DNA of 64,000 nt from Haemaphysalis longicornis (Eukaryota > Arthropoda > Arachnida > Ixodida > Ixodidae), in the NCBI GenBank assembly GCA_013339765.2, contig CM023454.1:139789942-139853941 (forward strand), read 5' to 3'. Each line of letters begins with the position of its first letter. Position 1 is the stretch's first letter. Positions 1 to 10,990 of the stretch are shown piece by piece. Under the pieces are notes generated by a model. That model made no database searches. It was not told the DNA's origin and saw only the letters and a program-made list of their open reading frames with translations. A program made the position numbers and the translations under genes.

Positions 1-43
1 GGGGTTCGCCAAAAACGCGTTGAGTGGTCCATCGTATTGCCTC
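1..43 (-). pseudogene. Ty3/gypsy gag, fragment beyond the LINE insertion
   Basis: Read on the minus strand this short piece continues the gypsy gag that starts near 6055 and is interrupted at 5398. Joined across the duplicated 9-mer gaacgcatg it encodes the gag-like peptide MRSRQYDGPLN. It shows that copy 1 of the I-like LINE lies inside a gypsy element. The rest of that gypsy lies outside the window. Confidence 0.7.
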
Positions 44-52
44 GAACGCATG
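44..52. repeat. Target-site duplication of I-A copy 1 (3' side)
   Basis: The 9-mer gaacgcatg here is identical to 5390-5398. The two copies bracket the LINE exactly. On this side the duplication is followed directly by the LINE's short (ATG)n tail at 53-66, which reads (CAT)n on the element strand. Confidence 0.85.
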
Positions 53-217
53 ATGATGATGATGATGGTTGCATTTTTTTGCGCAAGGCCAGCTGGGGCA
101 AAGAGCGTCACACAATGTATGCAACAAAAAACAGTGGTTACTAAAATGTGTAAGCCAGAATAACAGTAAAGTCAACTAAAACCAATGGAGATGACTGGTG
201 TATAAGGCCAGTGCTGA

Positions 218-3200
218 TTACGCATGATAGGATATGAGTTTTAAAAAGTTAACATCAGACAAATATTTCAAAACGCGGTGAACAGAAACTATGGCATTGT
301 TACACAAAAACAAGGAAGGGTGTAGTGGAATGTTTTGTCTGTATAGTTCCTTGAATTGTCTGTGTCTTGTTGTGTCTAGTGCCTTGCATGTGATTAAGAT
401 GTTGACTACAGATAGGCGCTCCCCACACCTGCTACACAAGGGTCTTGCAGAGCCAGTGAGCAGGTGTGAGTGTGTTACATGTGTAAGGCCTATCCGCAAC
501 CTAGCTAAGGTAACGTCAATGTGTCTGTTGTGTGGGTCAGTAGTGTATGGTCCAAAGTGTGGTTTTATTACGTGTAACTTGTTATCGGTCTGTTGACTCC
601 ACTGTGTTTGCCATGCGTTGTGAAGTTGGTGTCTAATGTGTGGCTTCATGTCTGTGTACGGCACTGTTGCTATGTCCACTGTTTTCAAGAGTGTAGAAGC
701 AGTGGCCATTTGACCTGCGGTTTTATTCCCGGCCATTCCACCGTGGCCAGGAACCCAACATATTGTTTTTTCAAGATTTGAGGCGTATGCTGACAAGGGG
801 CCTTAAAGATAAGATTAATTTCCTAATATGTGAGCGTTTTCTGGACAAAAGTGCACGTACAACACAAAAAGAATCTGTAAACACTTTGGACTTTGAAATT
901 TGATGTTGAACGATGTTATGGAAAACAAGTAAAATGCCGTGTACTTCAGTCGTAAAAATGCTGTTGTGGGAGTTCAATATTTTACACACATTGAGATTCG
1001 GCCCATGCGCAGCACAAGACACAGCCGTAGCTGTCTTGGATTCGTCGCAGTTATACTCTGCGCATTGATACTTCTCATTCAAGAAGAGGAAATGCTGAAT
1101 AATGGCTACCGTTGGTGCCTTGTTTTTGTCGAATTGCAGAAACGACAAGTCACAACAAACTGCTCGGAGTTGCCACGGCGCAATAAAATCAGTGATGGGT
1201 CTCCGGTGGTTGTGTGAAAATGACACAGCCAGCTCAGAAACTCCTGCTCTCACTCTGAGAGGGAACGGCACGGAAATAGATGGGGGATTTGCAAAAAGCT
1301 GCTTTGAGGATGCATGATGAATGGTTGAATTAAAAGGATGATTTGTCATAGACATGATTTTAGAGGCATTAAACCAGTAAGGTATGTCCTCTGATAATAC
1401 AGGGACCATTTTTGACACTCTGCATAGAGGCTTCAACGGGGCCAGTGCGAAACGCAACACAGGCAAGGCGAAGCCCCAAATAAACCACCGGGTCAAGCAT
1501 TTTTAGTGCCATCTTCGTCGCGGACCCATAAACAACACTGCCATAATCCAAGTGAGCTCCTACCACTGCAGTAAAAAGGCGCAGGAGGAGCTGCTTGTCA
1601 GCACCACAGGATTGGTGTGACAGGACAATAAGAATCTTCATTGTTTTAGGCATTTGTGTTTGAGGTGTTTTAAGTGAGGAATAATTGTGACTTTACTATC
1701 GAATATTTAGCCCAAAAACTTCTGTTCTCCTCTGACAGAGATTACTACACCATTATTAGAGATATCAGGGTCCGCATGAATCCCGCGCTTCCGGGAAAAC
1801 ACAACACAAGTACATTTTACAGGGTTCAGTTTAAAACCGTTTATGTCCGCCCCGCCAGCAAGTTTGTTCACCCAAAGGTGGACTTGGCGTTTCCAAATTG
1901 AGAAGTTACAAGACTTAAGAAATGTTTGGTCGTCATCTACATATACAGAACAGGAAACGGTTAGTGGCAATGCCTTCCCGAGAGAGTTCATATTAACAAT
2001 GAATAGTGTGCAGCTCGAGACACCGCCTTGAGGAACGCCAATTTCCTGCATATATACATTGGAACGTGCACTGCCAACCCTCACTCGAAAGGTTCTTTTC
2101 GACATGTAGCTAGCATGGGTGTTCAGCATGTTACCGGAGACACCAAACGACTTGAGGTCACTCAAGATGCCATACCGCCAGGCCGTCTCACAGGCCTTTT
2201 TCATATAAAGAAGGCTGTTATGCAAAACTCATTATGGATAAAGGCATCTTTACATACAATTCCAACGCAACCAGTCGATCGTTGCTTGATGTCCCAGCCC
2301 TGAAGCCAGCCTGGCAGCTGTCGAGAAGACCATTGTACTCTAAGAAGTACGTGCATCTCCTATTGATAATCTTCTCGAGTAGCTTACACAGGCAGCTTGT
2401 GAGGGCGATGGGACGATCACTTGCGGGAGAGCAAGGGTCCTTCCCGTCTTTCGGAAAGGCGACAACGATGGCCTCCCTCCAACACCCTGGAAGGCGCCCC
2501 AAAAGAAACATTTTGTTGTAGATTGGAAGGAGCGTTTCAAGTGTGTCTGTGTGTAAGTGTTGTATCATAGTGTATGTTATGTTGTCTGCACTTGAAGCTG
2601 AAGGTTTACAAGTGCTGAGTGCGATCTTCAGCTGGTGAAGTGAGAAGGGGGTGCTATAAGATGAGGTCGACTTATCACTATCATGCAAGGACTTTTTCTC
2701 ACAGGATGTTTTGTGTTTTATGAAAAGTTTGGTGTAGTGTGCTGAACTGGACACATGTTGGAAGTCTTGTGCGAGTGTATTAGCGTGGTCTTCCAGTGGG
2801 TCCCCTGTTGTACTTACCAGGGGCAGGCTGTGTGTCTGTTGTCCTTTTAGTTTTGTCTTCGTGTCCAGACTTTGTGTGTATCAGTGTATAAATTGATGGA
2901 AGTGAGAAAGGTGCGCCAACTGTCCCTTTTCGCTTCACGACGCATTCGCTACCGAAAAGCCTTTGCCTGTTTAAAAGAAATGACGGTTATCTGACGTGGG
3001 GTATCGGCGAAGGACACCCCAGGCCTTGTTCTGGGGCTCTCGCGCCCACCTACAGTCCTCCTTCCACCAGGGCCTCCTTGCATTGCGAGACGCACTGGAG
3101 GCCAGGGGAATGGACTTTTCGCCGGCGTCGAGGATGTACGCCGTGATTAGTTGGGCTGCTTCCTCCACGTATAGGTGTTTTATGGTTGTGTGGTGTAGTG

Positions 3201-3940
3201 TAGATGTTTCTGTAAATGTGCTCCAGTTTTCTTTTGATTCGTTAAACCTGCCATGGGAAGATGGACTGCTAGGGCCTTCACCTATATGCGTAAATGAAGT
3301 CGGGAAGTGGGCACTACCACATGGGTCAGTTCCCACACCCCACGCATGACATGGAAAGAGAATTGCAGAAACCAATAGCCAAGTCGAGATGTGAGTATGT
3401 ATTGTGTCCTAAGTTATGGTATGTGGGTTGTTTTCCGTTGAAAAGGCGTGCTCCAGAGTACGTAAGAATTTTCTCTATGAGGCGACCTCTGGCATCCATT
3501 CTGCAGCAGCCCCAAAGAGAGTTGTGTGCGTTAAGGTCGCCTGTTAGGATGTACGGTTCGGGCAGCTGGTCGACCAGCGCCTCGAAGTCAAAGCTCGAAA
3601 GTACATGATCAGGAGGAATGTAAATGGAGCATACCAATAAATGGAGCATACTATTAAATATTATTGTGCGGATTGCTACATTCTCAAGGAGAGTGTTTAA
3701 GGAGAGAGGGTGGCATGCTAATGATTTCCGGGCGACAATGGCCACACCTCCTGAAGAGTGTGTGCAGCCAACCCTGTCCTTTCTGAATACCATGTATCCT
3801 ATTTAAGAAATTTGTTTGATTGGAATTTAAATGTGTCTCCTGAAGACACATCACACTTTGCTGGTTTGAATCCAATATCTCGTAGACATCATCAAGATTT
3901 TTAATGAGGCCTCTACAGTTCCATTGAGTGAATATTTTCT
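218..3940 (-). pseudogene. I-A copy 1 ORF2: endonuclease, reverse transcriptase, RNase H (broken)
   Basis: Replication protein of the LINE. From its start, the apurinic-like endonuclease begins with a WNCRGL motif near 3928 and CLQETHLNS, then shows the ILTGDLNAHNSLWG core near 3560-3610 and ends near 3370. A linker follows (about 2970-3300). The reverse transcriptase covers about 2690-1440 and includes GVPQGGVSS and the catalytic YVDDDQT near 1940 (YADD in most relatives). RNase H covers about 1100-230 and includes CDESKTATA, an acidic FTTEVHG, the FTDSFCVVRAL aspartate and WVPGHGGMAGNKTA. The gene is split over at least six frames, so several frameshifts are needed to link the domains. The family normally encodes a single protein of roughly 1200 residues. 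Confidence 0.9.
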
Positions 3941-3984
3941 CTTCCCATTATGGAGATTTAGAAGCTACTGAAGTCCAAGTGTAT

Positions 3985-4880
3985 GCGTGTGTTCATGTGT
4001 CTTTCGGGGCTGTTACTCTAGGATTTGGCTTTTTGGCCCTGTCTGTCTGGCTTGGCCGTCGGAGGCCGCTCCTTGCGGTGCGTTGCAGGCAAGAACGGCG
4101 CGACGTCCATCTCGTCCTCCGATGTCCTCGGGGTGTGCATCGAACCGGGCGCCCCAAGACATGGCCCCCTTTCGGGAGCCGTTCGTTAGAGCCGCCACCG
4201 CCGAGGGCGTCGGGGGCACCAGAGGTGGCACGGGCGCTGCGGTGATGGGTGGATCCGGTGCGGGGCCCGTGGTGTCCATCCCCTCGGCACCCTCCAATGC
4301 ACTGGAGTACGGGGAGGCAGAGGCAGGAGCGGCACCTGTCCCGACAGAAGTGGTTTGCAACACAACCGCTGCCGCCCTAGCATGCGGCGTGGTGTCGGGT
4401 TGGGCTGCGTGAGGCAACCCAGCGGGGGGCGGAAGCGGGACCAGGTCAGCCTCGTTGAACTGGGTCCCTGTGGACACCAGACGCCGCCCCTCCCCCCGGC
4501 GATTTGCGTCGGCGTACTTCGCCAGGGGGAACAGCCGACCTTCTTTCGCGCCTCCAGGAAGGTGATGTTTTCAGTTACCTTGATGTTGATTATCTTTTTG
4601 TCCAGTTAGAATTGTCCACACTTGCGGGAGTACGCTGCATGCAGCCCGCCGCAGTTCACACAAGACAGGGTGCGGATGGACAGTTTGTGACTCGGATGAT
4701 CGTTGCGCCGCGCATTTCGCCTTGTCGTCTCTGCGGATAGTGATGCGTCTCACGGCAGTGCCGCCATGATCCTTCAAGCCGGCAAGGACATGCGCTTCCG
4801 TTTCGTTCAGGAGATCTGTCTCGGATATCACGTCCCGTGAGCTGGTGAGGCTCCGATGGGGTGTGACCCTGATGTCTAGA
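3985..4880 (-). pseudogene. I-A copy 1 ORF1 (Gag-like RNA-binding protein, broken)
   Basis: ORF1 of I-type LINEs coats the RNA. The N-terminal side reads LDIRVTPHRSL then VRRITIRRDDK (4730-4880), a block found again in copies 2 and 3. Only the last knuckle-like part, CVNCGGLHAAYSRKCG (about 4620-4680), remains of the zinc-finger array, because the first CCHC knuckle seen in copies 2 and 3 is deleted here. The C-terminal third (about 4000-4480) is proline- and alanine-rich, as in the other copies. ORF1 lies just upstream of ORF2 on the same strand. Its GC content is clearly above that of neighbouring DNA. Confidence 0.75.
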
Positions 4881-4884
4881 TCAG

Positions 4885-5389
4885 CCAGTCTAGTCAGAGG
4901 TAAAAGCTGCGTTAATATTTTGCAAGATATTTTGCAATCCAGAAGACTGACTGAGATTCAGGGATGGATGCACTGAGGGACTCCATGACAAGAAAATGAG
5001 AGTAATGATCTGGTTCAGGAAATGTAAAGATGGCAAGGAGGGAAACGATACTTCGGTGCGGCCCCTTTTAGGGGGCCGATGACGTTTGGGGGGGTGGTTT
5101 AGACAATACCATAAAGCATAGTATAAAAGCAAGGGACGGGGTACTTCCTCCTTTGACGTTACCCTGGTAGTTAGAGAGGTCCCGGAGCTCCCTGCCTTGT
5201 AGACACGCAGGGAGCCCATCGGCTGGCGCTTGACCAAGGCTCCGACGGCCACCGTTTGCGGCTTTCTACCCTTCACCTTTAACACGTCCGCCACTGGTTT
5301 GGAACACAAGCTTATGTACGGCAGCTCGGGGTCCGTGTTGTCGCTGCTCACCGTCACCAGGAATACTCAAGGTGCCCCGTGCGGGGCTT
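4885..5389 (-). promoter_or_regulatory. I-A copy 1 5' leader
   Basis: About 500 bases upstream of ORF1 that recur at the 5' ends of copy 2 (near 21405) and copy 3 (from 40994). Shared blocks on the element strand include ttggtgacggtattg-like and cggaccccgagc sequences near the terminus and gccgcaccgaag further in. Internal promoters are usual in I-type leaders, but no promoter motif was identified here. An open frame runs through it in copy 1 (4890-5357) and may be an N-terminal extension of ORF1. Confidence 0.55.
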
Positions 5390-5398
5390 GAACGCATG
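5390..5398. repeat. Target-site duplication of I-A copy 1 (5' side)
   Basis: Second copy of gaacgcatg, identical to 44-52. The flanking bases beyond it belong to gypsy gag on both sides. Confidence 0.85.
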
Positions 5399-6055
5399 TC
5401 CAGGGTCGTCCTCTCCATCATCGAAGCCTTCGATCATGAAATCAGCGACGGTTCTGGCCGGGTTGCGAATGAGTCTAGCGAAGAGCTCTTGTTAAATTCC
5501 CCGCATCAGAAAGCGCACCTTCTTCTCGTCTACCATTTCGAGGTCACTTCGTCGAAACAGCATCTTCATCTCCTTAACGAACACCACAACAACTTCGTTA
5601 GGGTGTTGGATTCGCCTCTACAACAACAGCTGAGCTCGTTCGTTCCGTATGACAGTTCTGAATGTTTTCAAAAATTCCGCTTTGAACATGCTCCGTGATG
5701 TTAGCGAGCTCTCGTGATTCTCAAACCAGACTTGAGACGAGTCTCCGAGGTAGAAAAACACTTGCCTCAGGGTTTTCTCATCACCCCACCAGTTGAAACT
5801 TCGGACGCGCTCCTGCTTCTAAAGCCACGCTTGCGGGTTTCATCAGGGGATCCTCAGGAATGGTGGGGGCTCCCGAGGGTGCTGCAGAACGACGGAGGAT
5901 TGGCTTGGTTGACCACGGCGCTGGTGGCGACGTCTCCCTTCTTCACTTTCTCCGGTAGTAGACCGAGCTCGGGTTGTAAGCCTTGCAGGCAGCGGCTTGC
6001 TCTTGTTGGACGGGCTTGGCGGCATCCAGAGATTGCAGGGAGCATTAAAAGTGCG
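5399..6055 (-). pseudogene. Ty3/gypsy gag (N-terminal two thirds, broken)
   Basis: Gag forms the particle of the LTR retrotransposon. Translating the minus strand from the primer-binding region gives a start-proximal stretch with PPTF-like NPPSFCSTLG. The usual gypsy Gag core follows: LRQVFFYLGDSSQVWFENH, then FKAEFLKTFRTV, then RNPARTVADFMIEGFDD. At least two in-frame stops and several frame changes interrupt it. It begins just inside the LTR at 6076-6493 and is cut at 5398 by I-A copy 1, with the continuation at 1-43. The LTR matches the gypsy-B LTR family at 56973-59459, so this fragment preserves gag sequence that the gypsy-B copy has lost. Confidence 0.75.
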
Positions 6056-6075
6056 TATCCCGCACCTCTACCAGA
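6056..6075 (-). other. Primer-binding site region of gypsy-B-type element
   Basis: Directly after the LTR terminus (minus strand) the sequence reads tctggtagaggtgcgggata. It matches the post-LTR sequence of the gypsy-B copy at 57396 (tctggtggaggtgctgggta). The embedded TGG start fits priming by a tRNA 3' CCA end. The tRNA species was not identified. Confidence 0.6.
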
Positions 6076-6493
6076 TGTCATGAAGTCAAAGACGGAGCAG
6101 TTGTCCTCATAGAAAACACGTTTATTGGAGTGAACTTGTGCTCCCCTAACAACTCAAAGAATACAGAGGTGGCGAGACTGCAGTCAAGAAAGTGGCGTGC
6201 GTAGGGAAGCGCCGAGAGTCGAAGGCGCAGCGTCTGCTCTGCAGCCTTTTATCTTTTGGCGCGAGTGCTTCTGGAACCATGGATTTACATCCACAACATT
6301 GTACATCAAAGAAGATTATTCTCGGCTAGTGACGTTAGGGTGAAACAGTCTGCTTATCTGAATGGGTTAGCCCGTGGGTCATAACAAAAAGAATGGACGA
6401 CGCGCTTCGCTTGGGACACAGATAACAAAGCAAGGCGTGGCCTGGCAGTAAAAATAAACCATAAATAAACAAGCGCACACATGGTTCCCGGCA
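6076..6493 (-). repeat. LTR of gypsy-B-type element (minus strand)
   Basis: A 418-bp LTR reading TGCCGGGAACC on the minus strand at 6493 and ending with TGACA at 6076. It carries ccaataaacgtg as a polyadenylation signal. It is collinear with the twin 423-bp LTRs at 56973-57395 and 59037-59459 but much more diverged, so this copy is older or belongs to a sister subfamily. The partner LTR is not in the window. Confidence 0.75.
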
Positions 6494-6828
6494 ATATTTT
6501 TATATTTGTTGGTGTTGTCGTACACCATATTTAATGAGAGTAGGGAGCGTACGGTAGCATAAGCGAATCCTACAAGTAAAGTTTAATGCTTCCCGCGAGT
6601 GTATATTGTTGAGTAATTTTTACGCCTAAAGTTATTCACATTTTCTATGCACTTACCTGTTTGTTGACCGCATGATAAGTTTCAATACAGGTGGCCTTCC
6701 AAGACCTTCATAGTGGTTACCTAATCTATATTGTTTGCATTGATCATAAATGGTTATAACGAGACATTTTTGCTTTCCGTTCTGAAGTGAATGCTACTTG
6801 TTTTCTGTATTTATTTTTAGATTATTGA

Positions 6829-6965
6829 GCCTCGAGCATGTGGCATGGTGGACAGCATATCTTTACGGGTTTCCAGTATGTCTTCAGTTGTCATATCAGT
6901 TATTAGCAACGTATTGTCATCTACGTAACGGACAAGGAATGCTTTTGGGTGACACAAGGGTTTTG
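6829..6965 (-). pseudogene. Reverse-transcriptase fragment with YVDD motif
   Basis: The minus strand has an open stretch of about 42 residues containing FLVRYVDDNTLLITD. This fits RT motif C (the two catalytic aspartates) with its hydrophobic flanks. Coding similarity stops on both sides, so only a small relic remains. The surrounding 6494-7640 is AT-rich. The parent element could be PLE-like, LINE-like or LTR-type, and I cannot decide from one motif. Confidence 0.4.
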
Positions 6966-9271
6966 GGAAGATCGTTGAAACATATCCAGAATAAAATTTC
7001 TACATGGATGCTTCCCTCGGAAACACTCCAGCCGATGCTGCTAAGTTCAGCCAAAAATTTTCGCATGCAGAACATTGTTTCGGATATTTTAATTTATGGG
7101 TTCCTAACAGCTAACACCACCGTTCGTGCGCCTTACGAGTAAAGTTTATCTGCTAATGTTGGTTGGTTTAGGAATCAATCGGCGTTGAAAAACTCTGTTT
7201 ATTTTGCAAAGATGTTCGCAGATATTTTTTGTGTTTGTAGTAATCCCGTTTCTGTGAACCAGTGTTGCGAAAGCGGTGTTGAAGATGATGTTGCGATGAC
7301 TTTGTGCTACGCAAATCTCATAAAGAGCGTGTATAAACTTTTCGAATAATTTGGACAATACCACAAAGACAGATATTGGGACATGGTTCTTAGTTAAACT
7401 TTATTCATACCTTTAACATAAAGAAAACCTTTGCCGTCTGTATTTTTGGTAAAAAGCCTGTTTTCTATATCAGAGTAAAAACATTAGTTGCACAAAGCGC
7501 AACAACGTCGGCAACGTACTTCACCGATCTATATGAAATTTGTTTACGTAATACTCACTGCTATATTAAATGTTTAAAATTTTAAATCTATCCGGCTCTT
7601 CAGTATTAGGACATAAAATTATTGAACTTGGGTTGGGTTCTAGCAATGACAAATGTTGTTGCGCGCGAGATTGAAATTGATAATGAAACAAATAAGCCGA
7701 ATCGTATACTTCTCATGTACTCACCATCTTAAGAAATTGTGTTTTTTGCGAATATTGCAAGGCTCGTCTGTTTCGCTAGGAAAATCATGGACGAAGCCCG
7801 CCATTACCCACGCCGGCGCGTGCAGCAAACGATCTGGCAGGAGGGAAAGCATATTCTTACTAGTTTCCTATAGGTGCGGAATCTTGTGCCCACTGCTGTG
7901 TAACCCTACGCTCACCGACTAAATCCGCACAAGCAGTCAGAGCAGCGAGGCGGGCCATGGCTGTTCGATGTGAATCATCAACCAATGAAGCCGGTTCGTC
8001 TTTCTTGATCTGCTTATGAACTCCTACTTCACCGTCGCTCAGCGAAGACAAGTCAGTACTGCCAGGCTCACGTGCCTACCCTGGCGAAGCGCTGAGCAAG
8101 CCCGCTCCGACTTTCCCTGGCGCGTCCAGTCACGGCTAGAGTATCTGCCTTACTTGTGGGCGTGCAAGCCAACTCTGCTGCCTTTGGCTCTGTAGTCGAG
8201 CTTCCGGCGACTGTAGCATTCGACGATAGAAATATACAGCGGCACCCTCTGTCGCCCCTTCACAGGGAAGTTTCTGCTCGTGCGACAGTTATGGTCAGCT
8301 GTTGAAGGGGGAAAATCATTCTCAGTACTGAGCCTATGCTAAAATGTCGAGCCTTGGTTTGGACGACATAACAAGTGGCCCTCCGCCCCCTTAGTTTTAA
8401 AAACCATCTCTGGGAGATGGCCAGCAATACCACGGAGACGAGAAGGGGCTTTTTACTTTTTGGGAGTCTGCTACCTCAACTATCGGTTAAATTGGTTGGG
8501 GTAGGCTGGCCACAACTAAATCACGGCCTCACTACATTCTCGTTACCTTGTCGCTCTAGGAAGTCTGCCTCGACTAACCCTACCGTGCGCTCGAAATCTC
8601 TTATTTTTTCGTTTTCGGCCTCCAGTTTTTTACCTTGGCCCTGCAGTCTCGGTCCTTTCTAAAAACAGGTGTAGAGACAGACCACTCATTACCGATGACG
8701 CGTCTTACAAAACCCAGCACGCCCAGCAATGCCACTTCTCTCCCGCGACGATGAGATGGTGCTGGGATGTCGCCATGTGTCGCCTTCGCTCCTGCGTGTG
8801 CTGGACCTATGTTTTCCTAATCTCTATGTCGCATTTAGGCGTGCACTACCAGAACTATTTTGTTCACTTAAGTCCTGGTGTTATCAACGACACTGCGGGG
8901 CTTCGCCAGTAATGTTCAGTTCTTGGTATAGGCCTGGCGGTGTCACCAAAGAGGAGTGCGAGTTACCCGTTGATGAGACGAAATCGGGCATGGTGAAAAA
9001 ACTCTATCACACTGTATTTACATGAAATTTACAGTAGACATAGTAGACGGAAAGACCTTATAAACACTCGGTTAAAACGAGAATTCGCAGGATTGTACGC
9101 GGGGTGTGTCGCTGCCCGGACCATGTTAGGGGCCCAGAACCTTACAAAAAATTCCCCCGCACCTCCCCGAATGGAATCCTGCAGAAATGCGAATGCATTG
9201 GGTGCACCGATGAGTGTGTTGCGAGTAATGGCGTAATTAATGACGAAAGTGTGAACGCAATCATTTATTCA
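6966..9271. other. No recognisable gene
   Basis: About 2.3 kb without a frame I can assign. A minus-strand frame near 8560-8660 reads KLEAENEKIRDFERT and suggests a short coiled coil, but it is flanked by stops. 7860-8051 has a 63-residue unassigned frame. No RNA gene, array or clear terminal repeats were seen. Confidence 0.5.
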
Positions 9272-9800
9272 TCAGCACCTGTTTGTGTTATCGTTGTATC
9301 TGACGGCCACAATCACTGCTTTGTGATCGCTAAAGTGCACGGTCAAAGGGTCTTTGAGAAGCATACGCGCGTCACAGTTTCGCGTAAAGACCAGATCAAT
9401 GCAACTCCCGTGGATGGTAGTGGGACACGTGTCGAAGTCGGCAGAGAGACAATGCATAGAGTGCCTGGTCTGCATGTACTCGAACAGCCACTCGCCACTC
9501 TTCTTGCGCACGTCAACGTTGAAGTCGCCAACCAAGACTATGGGGTCAGAGGGTTTGGAGCGCACGCGCACACTTTCCATAGCCGTGTCAGGCTGCGCGG
9601 CAACGGCGTCTCGAGTGAGGTTGGGCGCGAGGTACACGGTCACCACAAGGACTTCGTCTCCAGTGTAGGCAAGGGTGTACAAGTCCTTGTACGGAGACGT
9701 GTTTCGAACGGGAGACGTGGCAACGGCGTGCGATATCAAGTTCCATCGGGCGTGTCATCTCCCCTTGCCCTCCGCTACTCCCGCCCGAGCTACTACCTGC
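9272..9800 (-). pseudogene. Endonuclease/exonuclease/phosphatase-fold domain relic (possibly Helentron-type)
   Basis: A minus-strand frame of 155 residues (9272-9739) shows VLVVTVYLAPN, then the catalytic-type VLVGDFNVDV, a cysteine-containing TTIHGSCIDLVFTR, and a terminal HFSDHKAVIV. These fit the second half of an apurinic-type endonuclease. The spacing, with GDFN about 55 residues before CIDLVF, and the lack of any RT nearby resemble the endonuclease that Helentrons carry behind their helicase. No Rep or helicase motif is seen here, so this is inference, and an orphan LINE endonuclease is the alternative. It faces away from the LINE tail at 9926-10860. Confidence 0.55.
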
Positions 9801-9886
9801 TCCGGTTGCTAGGCGCGCCACAGCTGTTGCTAGGGGCGAGGAGGAGCGCGGAGAGATAACACCTGCGGGCGCACGCCGACATCAGT

Positions 9887-9960
9887 ATGATGGCCCCCCG
9901 GGCCTGGGTGCACTGCTTGAGATCTTCTCAAGCAGGGCACCCAGGCCGGGGGGCCATCAT
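9887..9960. repeat. Tight hairpin, about 35-bp arms with 3-nt loop
   Basis: The left arm (9887-9922) and right arm (9926-9960) are inverted copies that differ only by one extra g and one substitution. The right arm is coding sequence of the RNase H that follows on the plus strand. The left arm is a snap-back copy of it placed exactly at the 5' truncation point of that LINE. Confidence 0.85.
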
Positions 9961-10650
9961 CCTGACTAACTCACGGTCTGCCCTCTCCGTCTGCGTGCCA
10001 CCGACCAGCCAGCCGGCTCTAGCGGCTACGTTGAGCGGTCGCTGGTGGCCAAGCTTCGTGCGGTGGAAGCGCAGGGGTGTCCACTGCGACTTCACTGGCT
10101 GCCATCGCACGTGAACATCACGGGCAACGAGGTTGCAGACGCCTTGGCCAAGGTGCTGCTGGCCAGGCAGGGTTCCAGCCTCCCGGAATGTGGTGTCATT
10201 TGACGCTGCAAGGAGTATCCTGGCACGAGTGGTGGAGGCCATGCATCCAGGATGCCCGAGTAGTCAGTGGCCAGGCCCCACGGGTCTTGCCCTGACGCAT
10301 TAGCAGAGACGCCCGGTCGCTCCTTGCCTTCGCCTGCGGCTCAATTCTTGCAACGTGGGAGCGCGCTTGCACCACCAAGGCCGCCGAGCATCCCCCACCT
10401 GCGCCCGACTGCTGCCCAGAACCCCGAGACGCTAGAGCACTTGCTTGTGCTCTTGCCCGCAGCACGACACCGCAAGGGCACAACTCCGGGCCGAACTCCA
10501 GCGACTCGGTGCCCCAAGGCACAAGCTAGAAGACTTCCTGTTCTCCACTGGACCGGACGCCATCCGACGGGAGGTCTTCCAGCACCTAGTCAACTTCCTG
10601 GTTACAAAAGGACTAGCGCTGCGTTTGTAGCCATCGAGTCATGGACTAAA
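9926..10650 (+). pseudogene. LINE RNase H and C-terminal tail, 5'-truncated
   Basis: After the hairpin the plus strand encodes the second half of an RNase H: GAIILTNSRSAL (the third acidic site), then LHWLPSHVNITGNEVADALAK near 10095-10155. A cysteine/histidine-poor C-terminal tail follows, with LEDFLFSTGPDAIRREVFQH and FLVTKGLALRL ending near 10628. That tail type is typical of I-like ORF2 ends. Several frame changes are needed. RT and endonuclease are missing, so this is a 5'-truncated retrocopy. It differs from both the I-A and LINE-E RNase H domains in the window. Confidence 0.7.
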
Positions 10651-10860
10651 CGAACGCGATATAGAATATCTCCCACTCTCCTACCGCTCTTCTCTTCCCC
10701 CTTCTCTCTTCCTATCCTTTGAAGCCCAATCCCCTTCCCTGGACTGGGTCGTATGAGGGTGAACTCCCCGTTGAGTTCAACAATATCCCCAGGCCTTTTC
10801 TCTCCCTTCTTTGTTAATAAATAGCCACCGCCACCCACGCCGACGGAGCACGAAAACCCC
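10651..10860 (+). other. Probable 3' untranslated region of the truncated LINE
   Basis: Pyrimidine-rich sequence followed by ttgttaataaatagccacc, which has an AATAAA-like signal. No clear poly(A) or repeated tail marks the exact end. Confidence 0.35.
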
Positions 10861-10878
10861 CGACTAAGAAATGCATTC

Positions 10879-10990
10879 GCATTTACGACGACGACGACGA
10901 CGAAGGCAGAACTACGAGGCGCGCGCTCACGTGCGCATTTACGACGACGACGACGACGAAGGCACAACTACGAGGCGCCCGCTCACGTGC
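10879..10990. repeat. 56-bp tandem duplication containing (ACG)n
   Basis: Units 10879-10934 and 10935-10990 begin gcatttacgacgacgacg and differ at two positions. The motif atgcattcgcattt stands at the start of the array and recurs at 11052-11066 in the same orientation. A related palindrome, aagtgcgaatgcactt, is at 21639-21654. Confidence 0.8.

Larger units (their letters stand above)
53..5389 (-). mobile_element. I-like non-LTR retrotransposon, family I-A copy 1, near full length
   Basis: A 5.3 kb element on the minus strand in the order 5' leader, ORF1 (Gag-like), ORF2 (endonuclease, reverse transcriptase, RNase H), short (CAT)n tail. RNase H after RT, together with zinc knuckles in ORF1, is characteristic of I-type LINEs. 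It is flanked by a perfect 9-bp duplication and sits in a gypsy gag gene. All reading frames are broken by frameshifts and stops, so it cannot move by itself. Two further copies (18.2-21.4 kb and 40.99-56.6 kb) share its leader, ORF1 and ORF2, so this is a family of the host genome. The clade name is inferred from domain order. Confidence 0.88.

Noticed and set aside
4013..4477. 154-residue alanine/proline-rich frame as a host gene
   Set aside because: It matches in position and style the C-terminal part of ORF1 in I-A copies 2 and 3.
9104..9859. Plus-strand frame of 251 residues
   Set aside because: Antisense shadow of the endonuclease relic at 9272-9800. No motif of its own.
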